Source of the DNA: DATAES01 sp963802415
GTDB lineage: Bacteria > Actinomycetota > Acidimicrobiia > Acidimicrobiales > JACDCH01
DNA length: 64,000 nt
Assembly (NCBI GenBank): GCA_963802415.1
Contig: CAWDIH010000001.1
Location: 1,984,001-2,048,000, forward strand
Direction: 5' to 3'
Shown piece after piece: positions 56,684 through 64,000 of this stretch. A program made the translations under genes and the position numbers. The stretch's first letter is position 1, and each line of letters opens with the position of its first letter. A model generated the notes under the pieces. The model ran no database searches, had not been told where the DNA came from, and worked only from the letters and a program-made list of their open reading frames with translations.

Positions 56684-56769
56684 GTCGTCGTGGTAACGGA
56701 CGGGCTTCGGCGCGTGCTAACCCGTTGGCGCGAGGTTCGAGCATCCGCCGTGACGGCGACCCCATGTAG

Positions 56770-57262
56770 TCAGGGTGCTCGCAGATGACGGGCGTGACGG
56801 GTTGCGTCGGCAATTGTCTCGTTCGCGAACTCCAAGAACTCGACGACGACTTGCAGGTCATGAGGCGCGAGCTGGTCGCGGTAGGCCTCGATCGCCTCGG
56901 CCATGGGCTGGTAGAGCGGCCACAGCTCGGCCGACCGCTCGTGCGACAGGTCCACGATCACCCGTCGGCGATCGTGCGGGTCGCGTGTCCGTCGTACCCA
57001 CCCCGCCGACTCGAGCCGGTCGACGAGACCCGTGACCGCGCCGCTGGACAAGCCGAGGTGTGTGCCGATTTCGCCGGCTGTGATCGGACCGGTCCAGTCG
57101 AGCAGGTCGATGCACTCCTGGTCGGTCTGGTGGAGGCCGACGTAGGCCGCGACGGCATGGTTGTGCAGCGTCGCCATCGAGCCCATCCGCCTCGCCTCGC
57201 GATCGAAGGCCTCGCGGAGTTCACCGCGATCCCGACGCGGGCGTTTCGCTACCAGGTGTCAT
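56770..57262 (-). CDS. MarR-family regulator, probably frameshifted near the start
   Basis: The solid part (up to 57186) reads HTHLGLSSGAVTGLVDRLES-type wing (GTHLGLSSGAVTGLVDRLE) with GWVRRTRDPHDRRRVIVDLS, a textbook MarR winged helix, preceded by NHAVAAYVGLHQTDQECIDL. In front of MGSM the strand continues in the same frame as RRDRGELREAFDREARR. It then needs one shift to reach ATG at 57262, so the true N-terminus is probably there. It is divergent from the MmpL exporter, with a long palindrome between them, the classical arrangement of a MarR repressor and its exporter. Confidence 0.82.
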
Positions 57263-57293
57263 CGATCTCTTGACCTTCGCGGTGATCCGGATT

Positions 57294-57329
57294 TATCTTG
57301 GCAACTAAGATATCATAGTCGCCAAGATA
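57294..57329. promoter_or_regulatory. 36-bp near-perfect palindrome, MarR operator candidate
   Basis: Outer arms TATCTTGGC (57294-57302) and GCCAAGATA (57321-57329) are perfect. The interior (ACTAAGATATCATAGT) is also nearly symmetrical around GATATC, so only two pairs of 18 mismatch. It lies between the divergent MarR (start 57262) and MmpL (start 57379) genes. Confidence 0.75.
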
Positions 57330-57378
57330 CCTGACGGCGTAGCATCGCCCTAGCTGCCGGCGAAGGGAGAGAGCCCCC

Positions 57379-59754
57379 ATGTTCAGCCGCCTCGGGACGT
57401 GGTGCCACGATCACCGCAAGCTCGTGCTCGTCGCTCTGGATCGTCGCTCTGTTCGTCGGCAACGGCATCGCCGGCGGCATCGGCGACGCCTACCGCCAGG
57501 ACTTCTCGCTCGAGGGCTTCGAGTCGACCGAGGGCTTCACGCTCGTCGAGTCGGAGTTCGACGACGGCAGCGGCTCCCCGCAGTCGGGCCAGATCGTCTT
57601 CGAGGCCGACCAAGGCGTGACCGACCCCGCGGTCCAAGCCGCGATGGAGGAGATGTTCGCCGAGGTGGCCGAGATCGACGACGTCACCGCGGTGCAGAGC
57701 CCCTACGCGCCGGGCGGCGAGTTCCAGATCTCCAGCCGCGGCGACGCCGCCGGACGCGATCGCGTACGCGACGGTCAACCTGCCGGAGGACATCGACTTC
57801 ACCCGCGCGTCCGACATCGGCAACGAGATCCGCGACTTGATCCCCGAGGTCGACGGGCTGCGCGTCGAGCTCGGCGGGTTCCTGTTCGCCGAGTTCGAAC
57901 AGCCGTCGGCCGAGCTGTTCGGCCTGGCGTTCGCCATCATCATCCTCATCGTGGCGTTCGGGTCGGTGCTGGCCATGGGCCTGCCGGTGGGCGTCGCGCT
58001 GTTCGGCATCGGGCTGGGCGGCGCGTTCGTCATCCTGGCCAGCCACCTCATGGAGGTCCCCGACTTCGCGCCGTTCGTCGGCCTGATGATCGGCCTCGGC
58101 GTCGGCATCGACTACGCGCTGCTCATCGTCACCCGCTACCGCGAGCAGCTGCACGCGGGGCACGACGTCCGCGAGTCGATCGGCCATCGCGATGGACACG
58201 GCGGGCCGCTCGGTGCGTGTTCGCCGGCGCGACGGTCGTGATCTCGCTGCTCGGCATGCTGCTCATGGGCATCGGCTTCGTCGGCGGGCTCGGCATCACC
58301 GCGTCGCTCACCGTCGCGGCCACGGTCATCGCGTCGATCACGCTGCTCCCCGCGCTGCTCGGCTTCGCGGGCGACAACATCGAGCGCACCAAGTGGCGCG
58401 GCCTCGTCGCCGCCGGCTTCGTCGCCGTCGCCCTCGTCGGGGCCGGCCTCAAGATCCCCGCGCTCGCCGCCGTCGGGCTTCGCGCTCGCGCGTGCTCACG
58501 ATCGTCCTCGGGTTCTTCGTCGCGCCCCTGAAGCGCGAGGTGCCGCACCGGCCACCGAAGCCGCGCCGCGAGACCGTCGCCTACCGGTGGAGCCGGGTCA
58601 TCCAGCACCGGCCGTGGACCGCGACGATCGCTGCGTCGGCCCTCCTGCTGTTCCTGGCCATCCCGGTGCTCCAGCTGCGCCTCGGGTTCTCCGACGAGAG
58701 CAACTTCGCCGACGACACCACCACCAAGCAGGCCTACGACCTCATCGTCGACGGCTTCGGCAAGGGCTCCACCGGTCCCATCTACCTCGTCGCCGCGGTC
58801 GACGGCGCCGAGCAGATCGGCGCGCTCGCCGCGGTCAACGATGCCGTCGCGGCCGATCCCGACGTCGAGTCGATCCTCGGACCGCAGCCCAACGACCCCG
58901 ACGACCCGACCGCGGTCCGCTGGCTCGTCACCCCGCTCGGCGGTCCACAGGACGAGGCGACCACGCGAACTCGTCGACCGCCTGCGCGTCGACGTCCTGC
59001 CCGCCGATCGAGGAGTCGGCCGGCACCGACGTGCTCGTCACCGGCATGGTCGCCGCCAACGTCGACATGTCGGCCTACATGGCCGAGCGGATGCCGATCT
59101 TCTTCGGCGCCGTGCTGACGCTGTCGTTCCTGCTGCTCATGGTCGTGTTCCGGTCGCTGCTGGTGCCGCTGAAGGCCGTGATCATGAACCTGCTGTCGAT
59201 CGGCGCCGCCTACGGCGTGATCGTCGCCCTGTTCCAGTGGGGCTGGCTCAGCGACCTCACCGGCGTGCAGCCGGGCCCGATCGAGACCTGGGTGCCGATG
59301 ATGCTGTTCGCCGTCGTGTTCGGCCTCTCGATGGACTACGAGGTGTTCCTGCTCTCGCGGGTGCGGGAGGAGTGGCAGCGCACCGGCGACAGCCGCACCT
59401 CGGTCGCCGACGGTCTGGCCGCCACCGCCAAGGTCATCACCGCCGCCGCCGCGATCATGGTCGTCGTCTTCGGAAGCTTCATGCTCGAGTTCGAGCGCAC
59501 CATGAAGATGATGGGCACCGGGCTCGCTGTCGCGATCCTCCTCGACGCCACCATCGTCCGCATGGTGCTCGTGCCCGGCACCATGGAGCTGCTCGGCGAC
59601 CGCAACTGGTGGCTGCCGCGCTGGCTCGACCGCCTGCTCCCCGAACCTCGACGTCGAAGGCCACGCTCCGCCGCGTGAAGATGACGAGGCGGACGCGGGC
59701 CGCGGTCCGCGCCACGAGCCGGAACTCGAGCCTGTCCGGATTGGAGGCGAATAG
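57379..59754 (+). CDS. MmpL/RND-family exporter, many frameshifts
   Basis: ATG at 57379 behind GGGAGAGAG. About 790 codons through at least seven frame changes. First half: DAYRQDFSLEGFESTEGF, FGLAFAIIILIVAFGSVLAM, FVGLMIGLGVGIDYALLIVT (the Gly-x-x-x-Asp-Tyr proton-relay helix), VFAGATVVISLLGMLLMGIG. Second half: RLGFSDESNFADDTTTKQAY, TLSFLLLMVVFRSLLVPLKA, FAVVFGLSMDYEVFLLSRVR and AIMVVVFGSFMLEFERTMKM. One frame stops at 59678, but another continues as NLDVEGHAPPREDDEADAG, the acidic tail usual in such proteins, to 59754. It probably exports lipids or drugs and is repressed by the divergent MarR protein. Confidence 0.88.
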
Positions 59755-59889
59755 GGAGTCGAGGAGCCTCGATGGCCGCGTCCGTTCGCGACGGCACCTA
59801 TCGCGACGCGATCCTGCTGGTCGAGTTGCCGGCGCCCGGCGAGGTGACAGCGGGCGTGTTGACTGCAGTGTCGCCTAGCGCAGTGGGAC

Positions 59890-60064
59890 GGCTCGTCACG
59901 AGATGCGTCTCGATCGCGAGCCGCAACAGTCGCAGCCCGTTGGCGAGATCGTGCTCCAGGATGGGCGTGTCCCACTGCACCGGCTTCTCGCCGCCCCAGA
60001 TGTCATTGACGAGGATGTCGAGCCGACCGGGTTGAACGACCTCCCCGGCGCCCAGACGACATTG
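59890..60064 (-). pseudogene. short-chain dehydrogenase internal fragment
   Basis: The leftward strand reads GRLDILVNDIWGGEKPVQWD then ANGLRLLRLAIETHLVTSR. This is the NNAG-region block (here VNDIWGGE) of a distinct SDR subgroup, but without the glycine motif before it and without the Tyr-x3-Lys after it. About 55 residues remain, squeezed between the MmpL gene and a MarR-like gene. Confidence 0.5.
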
Positions 60065-60448
60065 ATGACCGTCAGGTCGTCGGAAACGTGCAGCGCAGTG
60101 GCGCGACCGGGGCTTCGGCGACCTTCTCGCCGCGGGCCACACCGAGTTGACCGCCGCCCACATGTACGTGTTCCAGAGCCCCGGACCAGACGGCTTGCGC
60201 CCGACGGATTTCGCCGCACAGAACAACAAGACGAAGCAGGCCATGAACCACTGCTGGCCGGACACGAGCGCAACGGCTACATCAAGGTGCTGCGCGTGAC
60301 GGAACGGGGGCGCGACGTCGAGCGCATCATGAGGACGGGCGCGGCACGCCTGGAGGCGGCGTGGTCGGCAGCCGTCGGCCGGAAGCGGCTCGATCAGGTC
60401 CGAACGACACCCCTCGACCTCAACGCGCTCATCGAGGACGGCGACTGA
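60065..60448 (+). CDS. MarR-like winged-helix regulator, frameshifted
   Basis: After ATG 60065 and an early shift the strand reads RAAQWRDRGFGDLLAAGHTE, LTAAHMYVFQSPGPDGLRPT, DFAAQNNKTKQAMNH, then after another break near 60245 HERNGYIKVLRVTERGRDVE, RIMRTGAARLEAAWSAAVG and LDQVRTTPLDLNALIE. This is the scheme of MarR-type regulators (LRPTxxA, then TKQAMN recognition helix). Only about 128 codons, and the wing is shortened. It could be functional if the breaks are errors. Confidence 0.6.
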   Translation: MTVRSSETCSAVARPGLRRPSRRGPHRVDRRPHVRVPEPRTRRLAPDGFRRTEQQDEAGHEPLLAGHERNGYIKVLRVTERGRDVERIMRTGAARLEAAWSAAVGRKRLDQVRTTPLDLNALIEDGD

Positions 60449-60611
60449 AGTGGGTCAAGCTTCGAACGGGCCCTTCCCCATCTGCTCGCGAGCGGTCACG
60501 ACCGGTGGATTGGTGAGCGTGCGTCGCTGACAGCTGCACGGTCCACGACCGACGTGTCCCGAGGTGAACCGGGCATAGGGCGACCGCGTCAGAGGCCCCC
60601 TGTCCGAGCGC

Positions 60612-61451
60612 TCATCGATGCGCCCAGCGCGCCTCGGCCTCGTCTTCCTTCATTGTCACGAATCGCAGGAACGCTCCGACCGCCTCGGCGACCGCCTCGG
60701 TGGCCTCCATCTGGAGGAGGTGGGTGACGCCGGACAGGTCGGCGTCCAGGCAGTTCGGAAGCCACTCGTGAAGCAGGGTGCGGCCTTCGGCGAACAGCGG
60801 CCCGCTGTCGCTGCCCAGCACGGAGAGGACGGGGCAGGTGATGGTGTCAGCATCATCCGGACCGAAGGTCCAAGCGGCGACGGCTGGTAGCTCGGCCTCG
60901 TAGAAGGTGGCAGCGTCCCGGTGTGCTTGGTCGACGCCGCCTGGAACGGCGCGCTCGATGATCTCTCGCCACGTGTCCCGTCCGACGAGGGCGAGGAAGC
61001 CGTCCACCGCGCCCGCGGCGTCGCCGGCGTCGTAGCGCCGCACGAGTGGGGCGACCAGATCCATGAACATGACGCCGGACGGTGCGCTCAGCAGCGCCGG
61101 TTCGAGGAGCGCGAGGGATCGAACGCGGTCCGGGTGGCGTGCGGCGAGCTCGAGCGCGTACACCGCGCCGCTCGAGTGGCCGACGACGTGGACGGCGTCG
61201 AGGCCGAGGCTGTGCATGAGCGCGGCGGCGTCGTCGGCTTGGGCCTCCACTGATGTCGGACCGGAGGGATGTGAGCTTCCGGCGAAGCCACGGCGGTGGT
61301 AGTGGATGAGCTGGAAGGCCTCGAACGCCGGCTCGTCCAGGAGCGGAGCCATGGCATTGGCAAGGTGTGCCCCGTGGACCAGCAGCACGGGTTCCCCTTC
61401 GCCTCGGACTTCGTACTCCAACTGGACGCTGTTGACGTGGGCGTAATTCAT
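60612..61451 (-). CDS. alpha/beta hydrolase
   Basis: 279 residues, intact. Oxyanion/HG motif PVLLVHGAHLANAM, nucleophile elbow VVGHSSGAVYALELAARHP (Ser in GHSSG), acid Asp likely in CPVLSVLGSDSGPLF and His in DLSGVTHLLQMEATEAV. Substrates of this type (haloperoxidase/esterase-like) cannot be assigned. Divergent from the hydrolase-cyclase hybrid (145-base gap), and both have the same fold in their first domain. Confidence 0.88.
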   Translation of the reverse strand: MNYAHVNSVQLEYEVRGEGEPVLLVHGAHLANAMAPLLDEPAFEAFQLIHYHRRGFAGSSHPSGPTSVEAQADDAAALMHSLGLDAVHVVGHSSGAVYALELAARHPDRVRSLALLEPALLSAPSGVMFMDLVAPLVRRYDAGDAAGAVDGFLALVGRDTWREIIERAVPGGVDQAHRDAATFYEAELPAVAAWTFGPDDADTITCPVLSVLGSDSGPLFAEGRTLLHEWLPNCLDADLSGVTHLLQMEATEAVAEAVGAFLRFVTMKEDEAEARWAHR

Positions 61452-61595
61452 GGACTGCCTCCTTCCGGCCGGCTGCGCCGGCTCCGGTCGTTTCTTGCCG
61501 GGAGGCGCGAGTTCTGCCGTCGCGTCGCGACACCGGATGTCGCGCCTTCAGGAAGACGACAATGGGGCCGATCGGATCGGGAACGGGGGCGAGCG

Positions 61596-63566
61596 ATGCG
61601 AGTACCGGCGACGCAGTTCACGATGGCGGGTGACACGAACATCGCCTATCAGGTGGTCGGCGATGGTCCGATCGATGTCGTGTGGGCGTGGGGGCTGGCG
61701 TCCAGCATCGAGACGTTCTGGGACGACCCATCCTTCGCCGCCTTTCTACGGCGGATCTCGGAGTTCAGCCGGCTGATCCTGTTCGATCGACGCGGCTGCG
61801 GCGCCTCTGATCGGGAAGGGGCGGCCGCAACGGCGACGCTCGAGGAGCGCATCGAGGACCTCCTCGCGGTACTCGACGCAGCGGGATCGAAACGGGCCTC
61901 GATCTTCGGGATCTCAGAGGGCGGCACGGTGGCGGCGATGTTCGCCGCAACCCATCCCGAGCGGACCGCGAGCGTGATCATCTACGGGACGATGACGCGG
62001 TTCGTGAAGGACGCCGACCATCCGTGGGGCTGGGCCGACCGCGACACGCTCGCCGCCTTTTACGAGATGGTGCGGGTGGGATGGGGCACACGCGAAGGAG
62101 CGCAGGGGGGTGCCCTGTTGTGGGCGCCAAGCCTCGCGGGCGATGAGCAGTTCGTCGAGTGGCTCGCGAAACTCAATCGCCAGTCAATGAGCCGCAGCGC
62201 GGTGCTACCGCTGATGATCTCGTTCGAGGCCTACGACCTGGTCGACGTGTTCCCGGCGGTCCGCGTGCCGGCGCTCGTGCTGCATCGCCGCGACGACAAA
62301 CTCGTACCGGTCAGCCACGGGCGATGGATCGCCGAGCACATGCCCGACGCCCGCTACGCCGAGCTCAGCGGCGTCGACCACCTCCCGTTCGTTGGTGACA
62401 CCGAAGAAGTGCTCGCCGAGGTCGAGCACTTCGTGGTCGGGTCGCCCAGCGCCGCCAGCGGCCATCGCCGACTGCTCACGCTCGTGTCCACCGACTTGGT
62501 GGAGTCGACGCGCCGCGTGGGTGACCTCGGCGACGACTCGTGGCGGGAGCTGCTCGCCAGCCACGACGAGCTGGTCAGGACGCATCTCGCTCGCTTTGAC
62601 GGGCGGGAGCTGAAGCAGCTCGGCGACGGATTCCTGGCGGTGTTCGACGGGCCCGCGCGGGCGCTGCGCTGCGCGATGGGGATACTGGCGGGAACAGCAC
62701 GGCTGGGTCTCTCGGTGCGCGTCGGAGTCCACACGGGCGAGTGCGAGGTGCTCGACGACGATGTCCGCGGCATCGCCGTTCACATCGCCGCCCGGCTCAT
62801 CGAGCTGGCAGGCCCGTCGGAGATCCTGGTATCGGCCACGGTTCGTGACCTCGTCGCCGGCTCCGGGATTCGGTTCGGCGAACCCCGCGAGGTTGAGCTC
62901 CGTGACATCGCGGGGTCGCGTGTGGTGCTTCCGGTCCTGACCGAAGGCGCGGCACCCGACGTCGTCCGGCGCCTCGCTGTCGACCAGTCGAGCGTCCTGC
63001 GCCGTGACGGCGAGTACTGGACGGTCGCCTACGACGGCCAGGTGGCGACCATCCGCGACACCAAGGGTCTGCGAGATCTCGCCCGCTTGTTCGCCGTGCC
63101 GGGACAGGAGCTGCACGTTCTCGACCTCGCTGCTGACACGGATCCCAGGGGCGCAACACCGCGCCTGGCACGGTCGGAGGAGAACGTCGGTGGCGACGCA
63201 AAGAGCTTCGAGCCGGTGATCGACGCCGCGGCCCGCGACAGCTACCGGCGCCGGCTCGCCGAGCTCGACGAGGAAATCGACGCCGCGGAGCAGCAGGGAG
63301 ATGGGGAGCGGGCGACCATGGCAGCAGCACAGCGCGACGCGCTCGTAGAAGAGCTCACCCGCGCCTACGGGCTGGGCGGGACGATCCGGCGGACGCCCGA
63401 CCACATCGAGCGCGCCCGCAAGACCGTGACGCGCCGCATCCGCGACACGATCACCCGGATCGAGCGGGTACACGCTCCTCTCGGTCGGCACCTGTACGCC
63501 TCCGTGCACACCGGTGTGTTCTGCAGCTACCAACCCGAGCGGCGCGTCCTCTGGACGATCGAGTGA
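61596..63566 (+). CDS. alpha/beta hydrolase fused to class III adenylate cyclase domain
   Basis: 656 residues, intact, ATG at 61596. Residues 1-290 form an alpha/beta hydrolase (IAYQVVGDGPIDVVWAWG, DRRGCGASDREG, nucleophile FGISEGGTVAAMFAATHPE, HRRDDKLVPVSHGRWIAEHM, SGVDHLPFVGDTEE). Residues about 295-455 form a nucleotide cyclase homology domain (TLVSTDLVESTRRVGDLGDD, ELKQLGDGFLAVFDGPARAL, VRVGVHTGECEVLDDDVRGI, HIAARLIELAGPSEILVS), with both metal Asp candidates and transition-state residues plausible. The C-terminal 200 residues carry DTKGLRDLARLFAVPGQELH and a coiled-coil with RTPDHIERARKTVTRRIRDT, a module known from actinobacterial cyclases and LuxR proteins. The hydrolase part may sense a ligand. 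Confidence 0.9.
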   Translation: MRVPATQFTMAGDTNIAYQVVGDGPIDVVWAWGLASSIETFWDDPSFAAFLRRISEFSRLILFDRRGCGASDREGAAATATLEERIEDLLAVLDAAGSKRASIFGISEGGTVAAMFAATHPERTASVIIYGTMTRFVKDADHPWGWADRDTLAAFYEMVRVGWGTREGAQGGALLWAPSLAGDEQFVEWLAKLNRQSMSRSAVLPLMISFEAYDLVDVFPAVRVPALVLHRRDDKLVPVSHGRWIAEHMPDARYAELSGVDHLPFVGDTEEVLAEVEHFVVGSPSAASGHRRLLTLVSTDLVESTRRVGDLGDDSWRELLASHDELVRTHLARFDGRELKQLGDGFLAVFDGPARALRCAMGILAGTARLGLSVRVGVHTGECEVLDDDVRGIAVHIAARLIELAGPSEILVSATVRDLVAGSGIRFGEPREVELRDIAGSRVVLPVLTEGAAPDVVRRLAVDQSSVLRRDGEYWTVAYDGQVATIRDTKGLRDLARLFAVPGQELHVLDLAADTDPRGATPRLARSEENVGGDAKSFEPVIDAAARDSYRRRLAELDEEIDAAEQQGDGERATMAAAQRDALVEELTRAYGLGGTIRRTPDHIERARKTVTRRIRDTITRIERVHAPLGRHLYASVHTGVFCSYQPERRVLWTIE

Positions 63567-63717
63567 CCTGATCTGAATCCGCCGCTGATCGCCGGCGCGA
63601 TCGCCATCACAGACCGCATCGACTACGCGTCGTCGAGCAGCGCCATGACAAACGAGCCCATCGTCCCGGTGGGCACGTAGTGGGTTGTCGCCGAGGTAGA
63701 TCTGCGTGGCGAGCGTC

Positions 63718-64000
63718 TCACGCCGTGACGTCGCGTCGGGAGACGAGTATCAGGCTGACGGCGGCCGCGATCGCTGTGTAGATGGCGGCCGTGGCGAGGG
63801 CTCGTCCCATATCCAGCTCGACGGTGCCGCCGCGGATCAGTGATCCGACGACCTGACCGGGGAACACCTTGAAGCCGGTGTCCCACGAGTCGACGACGAT
63901 GTTCTCGAACGGTCCGGCCCACGCGAAGCCCACGGCCAGCGCGATCGGTACTGAGCGGAAGATCACGGCGAGGGTCGTGCCGAAGATCGCCCATCCGGCG
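63718..64000 (-). CDS. ABC-2 type transporter permease, C-terminal part (cut by window edge)
   Basis: The frame is open to the window end and reads AGWAIFGTTLAVIFRSVPIA, LAVGFAWAGPFENIVVDSWD and a last hydrophobic helix (ATAAIYTAIAAAVSLILVSR) before RRDVTA and the stop at 63718. The two-helix ending with a short polar tail is typical of ABC-2 permeases. The N-terminal helices lie outside the window. Confidence 0.6.
   Translation of the reverse strand, partial: AGWAIFGTTLAVIFRSVPIALAVGFAWAGPFENIVVDSWDTGFKVFPGQVVGSLIRGGTVELDMGRALATAAIYTAIAAAVSLILVSRRDVTA

Noticed and set aside
1..64000. CRISPR arrays or known restriction/toxin systems
   Set aside because: No spaced direct repeats of CRISPR type, no cas, restriction-modification or named toxin motifs were found on reading both strands.

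Overview
The window is high-GC bacterial DNA with actinobacterial content: RecBCD genes, an LLM-class (F420-type) oxidoreductase, an MmpL exporter, DUF2252, HdeD/DUF1003/universal-stress modules and LuxR regulators of the LAL type. I infer an actinomycete, possibly of the Acidimicrobiia; the sequence alone does not settle the genus. Many otherwise well-conserved genes change reading frame once or several times (recC at least ten times) while keeping family motifs on both sides. This looks more like uncorrected indel errors of a draft or metagenomic assembly than gene decay. I therefore report such genes as whole loci with outer coordinates and keep 'pseudogene' for pieces that are clearly truncated.

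Layout. 1-1.1 kb: nothing solid apart from a possible small membrane peptide. 1.1-9.6 kb: recC-recB-recD, translationally coupled. 9.6-15.4 kb: a cluster pointing to ADP-ribose/NAD-type chemistry: an ADP-ribosylglycohydrolase fused to a cysteine phosphatase, an ARPP-1 protein, a beta-lactamase-fold hydrolase, an HD phosphohydrolase and three small unknowns. 15.4-21.4 kb: a mobile island next to tRNA-Lys and tRNA-His. It holds an IS3 transposase tail, a recombinase remnant, an overlapping pair of unknown genes (one with a long glycine/alanine-rich membrane segment), an IS481 remnant and an intact but unusual tyrosine recombinase. 21.7-26.4 kb: sugar-type dehydrogenase, LLM oxidoreductase, 2OG oxygenase-like protein, beta-propeller and MBL hydrolase. 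26.5-33.5 kb: tRNA-Arg, DUF2252, PAP2 and a first stress module (HdeD-USP-DUF1003).

33.5-47.4 kb is the metabolic core. One leftward operon (FAH-family hydrolase, extradiol dioxygenase, SDR, PHA synthase, PHA-depolymerase-like hydrolase) is divergent from one rightward operon (branched-chain-amino-acid-type ABC importer, acyl-CoA ligase, MhpA-like FAD hydroxylase), which is followed by a GntR/FCD regulator. An identical palindrome, AAATCGATTT, lies in the divergent promoter region and again directly in front of the regulator gene. I infer a self-regulated regulon for uptake and ring cleavage of an aromatic acid, with the carbon stored as polyhydroxyalkanoate.

47.4-54.4 kb: lipid kinase, large LuxR regulator, and a second stress module in the same gene order as the first (HdeD-USP-DoxX-DUF1003). 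54.9-64 kb: a DHFR-like reductase, a small helix-turn-helix gene behind a perfect inverted repeat, a SARP fragment, a MarR regulator divergent from an MmpL exporter across a nearly perfect 36-bp palindrome, a second MarR-like gene, an alpha/beta hydrolase, a hydrolase-adenylate cyclase hybrid, and the tail of an ABC permease cut by the window edge.
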